From: an uncultured Lachnospiraceae bacterium
GTDB lineage: Bacteria; Bacillota; Clostridia; Lachnospirales; Lachnospiraceae
Assembly: GCA_910585395.1 (NCBI GenBank)
Contig: CAJUCK010000004.1
Span: 33,613 to 43,620, forward strand
Length of the DNA: 10,008 nt
Direction: 5' to 3'
Position 1 is the first letter of the stretch, and each line of letters starts with the position of its first letter. Positions 1 through 5,428 of the stretch are shown here, piece by piece. Made by a program: the position numbers and the translations under genes. Under the pieces are notes generated by a model. It was not told where the DNA came from. It searched no databases and was given only the letters and a program-made list of their open reading frames with translations.

Positions 1-458
1 ACTGGATCTCCGCCGCTTATTACCTTTATCACCAGCACATATTCCATTTCCTGTTCCAGAATATTTTCAAACTGCAGTTTCACCTTTATCTCTCCATTGT
101 CCTGGTCAAAACTGCTGATTTCTCCATCTTCAATAAGCCGTTTCATATCCATGGAACGAACTTCATAAGAAATACCTTCTATATGGTTCTGATAAGTTTT
201 AACCACCACAGGAAGCACTAAATCTTCCTGAAGGGGCGTCACTGTATCCCGCATCGCCGTACCATCCATCTCTTGACGGTAACCGTACAATTCATTGATT
301 CTCACATCTTTTCGCTCTAAACAAACTGTCGGAAGTGTTGCTGACGCCATCTCTGATGTCAGATCCACCTCACTCTGATGTGTAAAAAGTCCCATAAAAA
401 CCACTGTTGTCAAAGAAACCAGCAATAATATCAATATCTTAATTATGCTTTTGCGCAT
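1..458 (-). CDS. Membrane-anchored protein of unknown function (N-terminal part)
   Basis: This open frame of about 152 codons starts at an ATG (456-458) and runs off the left edge, so only the N-terminus is seen. The start is supported by GGAG about 9 bases upstream, inside the end of the preceding methyltransferase gene, giving a 20-base overlap and likely translational coupling. Residues about 5-24 (IIKILILLLVSLTTVVFMGL) form one hydrophobic segment, either an uncleaved anchor or a signal peptide, with Arg-Lys ahead of it. The rest should therefore lie outside the membrane. The visible exported part begins EVDLTSEMASATLPTV, then VRINELYGYRQEMD, and is rich in beta-strand-like alternation. 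I do not recognise a named domain, though the style fits a large hypothetical surface protein family I associate with Lachnospiraceae. No lipobox cysteine is seen right after the hydrophobic run. The function is unknown. Confidence 0.8.
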   Translation of the reverse strand, partial: MRKSIIKILILLLVSLTTVVFMGLFTHQSEVDLTSEMASATLPTVCLERKDVRINELYGYRQEMDGTAMRDTVTPLQEDLVLPVVVKTYQNHIEGISYEVRSMDMKRLIEDGEISSFDQDNGEIKVKLQFENILEQEMEYVLVIKVISGGDP

Positions 459-1662
459 CCTGTTTTTCTCCTTTTTTACGATCCTGTACCAAAAAATCTG
501 CAAAAGACTTGTTTTCTCTTTCGCTTACTTCCTCCTGCAGCGCGGCCAATGCAGGCTTCACCTGTAGGAATTCCATAATTCTCTGCCAGTCTGCAGTATT
601 CTTTTTCCCACCTTTTTTCACTCCCCGGATTAATATATTTTTAGGGGTATGCTCCATCTCAATAAATTCCAGAATCTGCACCTGATATCCCCTGCTTTCC
701 AGAATCTGTGCCCGCAGCGCATCTGTAATCAAAGCCGCCATCCTTTCTTTGATCAAGCCGTACTGAAATATCGGCTGCAGAAGTTCATTTGCTATCTGGC
801 TGTTTAATTCGTGCTGGCAGCAGGGCACTGATAAAATCACTCTGGCACCCCAGCGGATTGCTTTATCTAATGCATAGTCTGTTGCCGTATCACAGGCATG
901 AAGAGTCACTACCATGTCTACCTGCTCTACTCCCTCATATCCTGCTATGTCTCCCACACAGAATTCCAAACCTTGATATCCATATTTTTGTGCCAGTTCC
1001 TGACATGTAGCAATAACGTCCTCTTTTAAATCCAGTCCGATGATATGAACCTGATAATCTTTCAGCACTTTTAAATAATGGTACATGGCAAATGTCAGAT
1101 AAGATTTTCCACATCCAAAATCTATAATCGTCACTTCCCTGTCTCTGGGAAGCTCATAAAGAATATCTTCTATAAACTCCAGAAAACGATTAATCTGTCT
1201 GAACTTATCATATTTGGCATGGACAATCTTTCCTTCTTTCGTCTGTATCCCCAAATCCATAAGAAATTCCACCTTCTGTTCTGGATCCAGAATATATTTT
1301 TTCTTTCTATTATGGGACAAATCTCTACTTTTTACACAAGAAATCTTCTTTTTCTCTTTGACAGTCACTTTGCCTTTTTTGCTGACTAAAACAGAAGCCT
1401 GTCCTGTATGAGAAAAAACTTCCATTTGGCGATACCGTTCCATCCACTGAAGAATCTCTGAAACCGCTTCTTTCAATGGAAGATTTTTATGAAATACCTT
1501 TTTTTCCTGCTGAATACTCGCCTGAAATATCAGTTTTTCTTTCAGCAGTACCGGACGGAGACTGATTTTCGCAGCCTCCGCCCCGGTTCTTGGATTACTG
1601 ATCACAATCTGTACCAGCATCTCATTCAAATATTTATATAAAAGTTCCTCTATTTTTTCCAT
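439..1662 (-). CDS. Class I SAM-dependent methyltransferase (Methyltransf_32-like)
   Basis: This 407-residue cytoplasmic protein probably transfers a methyl group from S-adenosylmethionine to an unknown substrate. The N-terminal ~110 residues are an unrecognised domain. A basic stretch follows at about 102-122, then a Rossmann-type methyltransferase core. Motif I is VTIIDFGCGKSYLT (177-190, D181, G183, G185), the acidic end of strand 2 is GLDLK (D211), and D238 sits in VGDIA. LHACDTATD (254-262) and VPCCQHEL (279-286) resemble signatures of the Methyltransf_32 family (the GSTCD/METTL25 group), and EHTPKNILIRG (337-347) closes the fold. The tail is lysine-rich. The ATG start has a GAAAGGG site 5 bases upstream. 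The gene lies 39 bases after the repeat protein gene and overlaps the next gene by 20 bases, so the three are probably co-transcribed. The substrate (RNA, protein or small molecule) cannot be told from sequence. Confidence 0.85.
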   Translation of the reverse strand: MEKIEELLYKYLNEMLVQIVISNPRTGAEAAKISLRPVLLKEKLIFQASIQQEKKVFHKNLPLKEAVSEILQWMERYRQMEVFSHTGQASVLVSKKGKVTVKEKKKISCVKSRDLSHNRKKKYILDPEQKVEFLMDLGIQTKEGKIVHAKYDKFRQINRFLEFIEDILYELPRDREVTIIDFGCGKSYLTFAMYHYLKVLKDYQVHIIGLDLKEDVIATCQELAQKYGYQGLEFCVGDIAGYEGVEQVDMVVTLHACDTATDYALDKAIRWGARVILSVPCCQHELNSQIANELLQPIFQYGLIKERMAALITDALRAQILESRGYQVQILEFIEMEHTPKNILIRGVKKGGKKNTADWQRIMEFLQVKPALAALQEEVSERENKSFADFLVQDRKKGEKQDAQKHN

Positions 1663-1701
1663 CGTAACCCTTTCTTTTTCTTTCGAATCTGACAGCAGCT
1701 C

Positions 1702-2388
1702 TTACCACCAGCGGCGGCACCTCTTATGTCTGCACCTGCGCTGATACATTTCGTTAAACAGCAGAACTTCTATGAGATTCTGTAATCCATTTCCACCTGG
1801 CGGTCTTCCTGGTCCCCATCCTGGGCCTGGCGGCGGTCCTGGTGGTCTTCCTGGTCCCCATCCTGGGCCTGGCGGTGGTCCCGGCGGTCTTCCTGGTCCC
1901 CATCCTGGGCCTGGCGGTGGTCCCGGTGGTCTTCCCGGTCCTCGCTGCGCAATCAGATTTCCTTCCAACGGCAGCTCTTCTGCTTCCATATTTTCTTCTT
2001 GAAATTCTTCATATGCGCCTTCTTCATATTGCTCTCTCTCATACTGCCCCATATCGCATTGCTCAAGTTCCATCCTTTGAAGATCTGGCTGGTTTACTGC
2101 TGCAGAATCATATATCCTTTTTACAATCCGGTTCAGCATTATGCGGTCAGGATATTCATCAAACATAAGACTTCCTTCGTATTCCATTTTATCGCATTCA
2201 TCCTCCACCATTTCCTGTATGGAGCGGACTTCTTTGGGATACATCCCCTTTAACTTTTCCAGATCCCTGGCATATTCCAGTTCTTCCATATAAACGGTCT
2301 GCATAGGATATGCCATGTAAAAGGGCACTTTAGACATATTTTGCTGGGGGGTCCTGTAAAATATTTCTTGTTTATGGTCCACAGTCAT
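1702..2388 (-). CDS. Gly/Pro/Trp-repeat protein, hypothetical, possible spore-coat-like
   Basis: This 228-residue protein has three parts. Residues 1-110 are a mostly helical, acidic domain (YMEELEYARDLEKLKGMYP, then EDECDKMEYEGSLMFDEYPD). Residues 111-149 are a Glu/Tyr/Met-rich low-complexity stretch. Residues 150-199 hold three exact copies and one partial copy of GPGRPPGPPPGPGW. The end is a short helix followed by a basic, Cys- and Trp-containing tail (RRCRHKRCRRWW). No signal peptide or membrane helix is seen. The pattern of a conserved head, a Pro/Gly repeat and a Cys/Arg tail is common in structural coat or surface-assembly proteins of spore formers. A CATATAGTA box upstream resembles the sporulation sigma-E/K -10 element. 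Both points are suggestive only. A GGGAG site stands very close to the ATG. The gene is divergent from cbiK and heads a likely unit with the methyltransferase. I do not recognise a named family. Confidence 0.8.
   Translation of the reverse strand: MTVDHKQEIFYRTPQQNMSKVPFYMAYPMQTVYMEELEYARDLEKLKGMYPKEVRSIQEMVEDECDKMEYEGSLMFDEYPDRIMLNRIVKRIYDSAAVNQPDLQRMELEQCDMGQYEREQYEEGAYEEFQEENMEAEELPLEGNLIAQRGPGRPPGPPPGPGWGPGRPPGPPPGPGWGPGRPPGPPPGPGWGPGRPPGGNGLQNLIEVLLFNEMYQRRCRHKRCRRWW
1802..1943. repeat. 42-bp tandem repeat, 3 full copies plus a partial, inside the Gly/Pro/Trp protein gene
   Basis: Units begin at 1802, 1844, 1886 and (partial) 1928 on the plus strand, each starting GGTCTTCC, exactly 42 bases apart. 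They encode the 14-residue unit GPGRPPGPPPGPGW on the minus strand. The copies differ only at a few third positions. The first unit is about 71% G+C (30 of 42 bases), far above the surrounding AT-rich sequence. In-frame tandem repeats like this are prone to copy-number change by slippage or recombination. Confidence 0.95.
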
Positions 2389-2410
2389 TCTCCCTTTTTT
2401 TCTATCCCTA

Positions 2411-2419
2411 TACTATATG
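2411..2419 (-). promoter_or_regulatory. Candidate sporulation-type -10 box upstream of the repeat protein gene
   Basis: The minus strand reads CATATAGTA, which fits the CATANNNTA -10 pattern of the mother-cell sigma factors E and K, about 22 bases before the ATG at 2388. A convincing -35 partner (ATA for sigma-E, AC for sigma-K at the right spacing) is not seen, nor is a good sigma-A -35. A small inverted repeat, GCAGA-aaccaa-TCTGC (2451-2466), lies further upstream. Weak evidence overall. Confidence 0.3.
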
Positions 2420-2580
2420 CCTGATTTCTGGTTGTGCTACTCTCACAACAGCAGAAACCAATCTGCAGACAAATGCAATAACGCTCTACGCACAAATTTT
2501 TTTGTCAGATTTTGTATTGTTTTTCAGTATAGCACACTCTGAGAGGTTTTTCCATACTGGCTGCATTATAATAAGCGCCA

Positions 2581-2609
2581 TTGATTTTTCTCATTTACTG
2601 TTTTATAAT
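2581..2609 (+). promoter_or_regulatory. Sigma-A promoter for cbiK
   Basis: A TTGATT -35 box (2581-2586) is separated by 17 bases from a perfect TATAAT -10 box (2604-2609). Transcription would start near 2616, leaving a leader of about 42 bases before the ATG. That is too short to hold a cobalamin riboswitch. An AAAGGA ribosome binding site lies about 9 bases before the ATG. The rest of the 269-base divergent gap (2389-2657) is AT-rich. It holds a second TATAAT at 2567-2572 without a good -35. Confidence 0.75.
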
Positions 2610-2657
2610 CTCATTTAAGACACCTGAGACAAAATTTTTGAGAAAGGATTATTTACC

Positions 2658-3443
2658 ATGACACAGAAAAAAGCCATCCTGCTGGTAAGCTTCGGTACCA
2701 GCTACCTAGACAGCAAAAAGAAAACTATTGACCAGATTTACGCCGATGCTGCAGATGCCTTTCCTGACTATCAAATCTTCCAGGCATGGACCAGCAGGAT
2801 GATTCTGGCTTTGTTAAAGTCACGGGATAATATTCATATTCCCTCTTTGGAGGAAGCCATGGCGGAAATTACTGCCTATCAGCCTGATCATCTCATCGTT
2901 CAGCCTACCCACCTGATCAACGGTCTGGAAAACGAAGTGATGAAGCACACTGTCTCCGAACATGCTCCACATCATCTGCCGGTTGTTTTCGGAACACCTC
3001 TGTTAACCACGACAGAAGACCAGCGAAATGTTTTGAACTGTTTATTATCCGAATATTCCACCCTGTCCAGTGACGAGGCGCTTGTACTCATGGGACATGG
3101 CACTACTCACTATGCCAATGCCGTTTACGCAGCTTTAGATTATATGCTTAAAGAGATGGGACATCCCAATATTTTTATGGGAACCGTAGAAGCTTATCCT
3201 GATTTGAATACTTTAATCAGCCAGATAAAGAAAACTTCTGCCAAACGTGTACATCTCTGTCCATTCATGTTTGTCGCTGGAGACCATGCCAACCATGATA
3301 TGGCAGGAAAACAGAAAGATTCCTGGAAATCTCTTTTTGAATCTGCCGGTTATGAAGTTATCTGCCATATAAAGGGACTGGGAGAATATAAAGAAATCCG
3401 AAAAATTTATCTTGAACATTTGAAAAAAGCTGCTGCAGGCTAA
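2658..3443 (+). CDS. cbiK: Sirohydrochlorin cobaltochelatase, CbiK type
   Basis: This 261-residue enzyme inserts cobalt into sirohydrochlorin (or factor II) in the oxygen-independent route to vitamin B12. Members can also insert iron to make siroheme. The class II chelatase fold is clear: an N-terminal half beginning KKAILLVSFGTSYLDS with IVQPTHLINGLE (80-91), and a C-terminal half with the active-site residues. The metal-binding and catalytic set is H147 in LMGHGTTHYAN, E178 in MGTVEAYP and H210 in FVAGDHANHD, matching the His-Glu-His trio known in CbiK. There is no signal peptide, so it is a cytoplasmic form rather than the periplasmic CbiK seen in Desulfovibrio. The length is typical of the family. 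It stands alone, with its own promoter and terminator and no other cobalamin gene in the window. The stop codon lies in the terminator loop. Confidence 0.95.
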   Translation: MTQKKAILLVSFGTSYLDSKKKTIDQIYADAADAFPDYQIFQAWTSRMILALLKSRDNIHIPSLEEAMAEITAYQPDHLIVQPTHLINGLENEVMKHTVSEHAPHHLPVVFGTPLLTTTEDQRNVLNCLLSEYSTLSSDEALVLMGHGTTHYANAVYAALDYMLKEMGHPNIFMGTVEAYPDLNTLISQIKKTSAKRVHLCPFMFVAGDHANHDMAGKQKDSWKSLFESAGYEVICHIKGLGEYKEIRKIYLEHLKKAAAG

Positions 3444-3460
3444 CCTGCAGCAGCCTTTTT
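3423..3460. terminator. Bidirectional Rho-independent terminator between cbiK and glgB
   Basis: A perfect 11-bp stem (3429-3439, GCTGCTGCAGG, with 3444-3454) encloses a CTAA loop that contains the cbiK stop codon. On the plus strand it is followed by C then T5 (3456-3460). On the minus strand the same stem is followed directly by T6 (3428-3423). It can therefore end cbiK transcripts and also those coming from glgB, which stops at 3517. A weaker AGAGT/ACTCT hairpin lies nearer the glgB end. Confidence 0.9.
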
Positions 3461-3516
3461 CAGACAATAAAGACCTCGCTGTCAAGAAGAAATCAGAGTC
3501 CATAACTCTTCTTCAT

Positions 3517-5409
3517 TTAATATAGAAATACTGCTACGCCATATGCTGGCAGAGGATATGCAAAAGAAAACGGACGATTATCATATTCCTTCTTTACTGC
3601 TTTATAAATCTGTGGGCGCTTCTTGCCATTTCCTCCATATTTTTTATCATCACTGTTGAAAATAAGCTTAAACTGTTTCTTTACAGGAACGCCAACCCGA
3701 TAATCCTCCCAGTCCATAGGAGTAAAATTGCAGACAAACAGCAGATTATTTTTTCCATTTTTACTCTTACGCACAAAACTAAATATACTATGGTAATTGT
3801 CATCTGCATTAATCCATTCAAAATTGCTCCATTCACTGTCAGCCTCATACATAGCTGGATATTTCTTATATAAATGCAGAAGATCTTTGAAATAAGTCTG
3901 AAGCTGCAGATGTTCTGGTTCCTGCAGTAAAAACCAATCAAGTTCCCGCTCTTCACTCCATTCTCGAAGCTGTCCAAACTCCTGCCCCATAAATAAGAGT
4001 TTTTTACCTGGATGTCCCATCATAAAGCCATAAGCTGCCTTTAGGTTCGCAAATTTTTCTCTGCCTTCTCCCGGCATCTTGTTAATCATAGAACATTTCA
4101 GATGCACCACCTCATCATGAGAGAGCACCAAAATATACTGCTCACTGCTGTTATAGCTCATTGCAAAGGTCATGCGGTTATGATTGTCCTTTCTGAAATA
4201 TGGGTCCAGCTTCATATAATCCAGGAAATCATGCATCCATCCCATATTCCATTTATAGCTGAAATTCAGCCCATCTTCCTCCACCTTGCCAGTCACTTTG
4301 GGCCATGCAGTAGATTCTTCAGCAATCATCACTGCGCCAGGATTTCTTCCCAATATCAATGTATTGATATGTTTAAAAAATTCAATCGCTTCCAGATTTT
4401 TGTTGCCGCCATATTTATTGGCAACCCACTGTCCATCTTGTTTTCCATAATCGAGATACAACATGGATGCCACTGCATCAACCCGCAGACCATCAATATG
4501 GTAATGCTCAATCCACATCAATGCGCTTCCGATAAGAAAATTCTTTACCTCTGTCTTGCCATAGTCAAAAATCTTAGTTCCCCAGTCAGGATGCTCACCT
4601 TTTCGTGGATCTGCATACTCATACAGACAGCTTCCGTCAAATTCTGCAAGACCATGTGCATCTCTTGGAAAATGTGCCGGAACCCAGTCAAGAATTACGC
4701 CAATATTGTTCTTATGCATATAATCTACCAGATATGCAAAATCCTCCGGCGTTCCATATCTTGAAGTAGGCGCATAATATCCAGTAACCTGATACCCCCA
4801 GGAACCATCAAAAGGATATTCTGATATTCCCATTAATTCCACATGAGTGTAACCCATTTCTTTCACATATTCAGCAAGTTTCTCAGCAAATTCACGATAA
4901 GTGTAGAATCCCTCATCCTCTCTTCCAGGATGGCGCATCCAGGAACCAGGGTGAACCTCATAAATTGCCATAGGCTGGGCATGAACATTTTTACATGACT
5001 GCCGTTTCTCCATCCATTTTGAGTCTGTCCATTTTAAATCACTTATATCCGTTACTCTGGAAGCCGTTCCCGGACGGAGTTCTGCGTAATTTGCATAAGG
5101 GTCTGCCTTATAGAGCTGTCTGCCGTCTGGCGTCTCTATATAAAACTTATACAGATCACCTACAGCGGCGCCTGGCACAAACAGCTCATAAATTCCCATT
5201 GGCTCCAGCCGTTCCATCTCATCAGCATCTTCTTTCCAGTCGTTAAACTCTCCAATTACTGATACTTTCTGGGCATTGGGCGCCCACACTGCAAAGTATA
5301 CCCCTTCCCTGCCTTTTTCCTTGGTGGGATGAGCTCCTAATTTTTTATAAATATCATAATGGGTTCCCTGACCCAGATAGTACATATCCAATTCTGAAAA
5401 ATGTTCCAT
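3517..5409 (-). CDS. glgB: 1,4-alpha-glucan branching enzyme (GH13)
   Basis: This 630-residue enzyme cuts alpha-1,4 glucan chains and rejoins the pieces in alpha-1,6 linkage, making the branch points of glycogen in the cytoplasm. The N-terminus is a CBM48 module (VYFAVWAPNAQKVSVIGEFN, residues about 37-56). The GH13 barrel begins near YEVHPGSW and carries PFDGSWGYQVTGYYAP, the catalytic nucleophile D311 in GLRVDAV, the acid/base Glu in MIAEEST (364/365) and D432 in LSHDEVVH. A beta-sandwich domain ends the protein. It lacks the extra N-terminal module of the ~730-residue E. coli enzyme. I chose the ATG at 5409 because AGGAG sits 7-8 bases before it. A frame 10 codons longer opens with TTG and has no comparable site. 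The gene begins 19 bases after the stop of the TPR/AAA gene, so the two are probably co-transcribed. No glgA, glgC or glgP is in the window. Confidence 0.96.
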   Translation of the reverse strand: MEHFSELDMYYLGQGTHYDIYKKLGAHPTKEKGREGVYFAVWAPNAQKVSVIGEFNDWKEDADEMERLEPMGIYELFVPGAAVGDLYKFYIETPDGRQLYKADPYANYAELRPGTASRVTDISDLKWTDSKWMEKRQSCKNVHAQPMAIYEVHPGSWMRHPGREDEGFYTYREFAEKLAEYVKEMGYTHVELMGISEYPFDGSWGYQVTGYYAPTSRYGTPEDFAYLVDYMHKNNIGVILDWVPAHFPRDAHGLAEFDGSCLYEYADPRKGEHPDWGTKIFDYGKTEVKNFLIGSALMWIEHYHIDGLRVDAVASMLYLDYGKQDGQWVANKYGGNKNLEAIEFFKHINTLILGRNPGAVMIAEESTAWPKVTGKVEEDGLNFSYKWNMGWMHDFLDYMKLDPYFRKDNHNRMTFAMSYNSSEQYILVLSHDEVVHLKCSMINKMPGEGREKFANLKAAYGFMMGHPGKKLLFMGQEFGQLREWSEERELDWFLLQEPEHLQLQTYFKDLLHLYKKYPAMYEADSEWSNFEWINADDNYHSIFSFVRKSKNGKNNLLFVCNFTPMDWEDYRVGVPVKKQFKLIFNSDDKKYGGNGKKRPQIYKAVKKEYDNRPFSFAYPLPAYGVAVFLY

Positions 5410-5416
5410 AAGTTTC

Positions 5417-5422
5417 ACTCCT
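5417..5422 (-). promoter_or_regulatory. Ribosome binding site that sets the glgB start
   Basis: The minus strand reads AGGAGT here, 7 bases before the ATG at 5407-5409. It lies within the 19-base gap after the upstream stop codon (5429-5431). This favours the ATG over the in-frame TTG at 5439, which would overlap the upstream gene. Confidence 0.85.
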
Positions 5423-5428
5423 GTTTTC

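Noticed and set aside
1772..2168. Plus-strand open frames across the Gly/Pro repeat, one giving a GGLPGPHPGPGGGP repeat
   Set aside because: They arise because the GC-rich repeat lacks stops on both strands. They have no ribosome binding site and lie antisense to a better-supported gene.
2389..2657. Cobalamin riboswitch upstream of cbiK
   Set aside because: The predicted promoter leaves a leader of only about 42 bases, and I saw no B12-box-like or multi-helix structure in the gap.
3475..3516. Separate terminator for glgB from the AGAGT/ACTCT inverted repeat
   Set aside because: The stem is only 5 bp and the T-run after it is broken. The bidirectional terminator nearby is far stronger.
4102..4764. 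220-codon open frame on the plus strand
   Set aside because: It lies wholly antisense to the glgB catalytic domain, has no recognisable protein features and no start signals.
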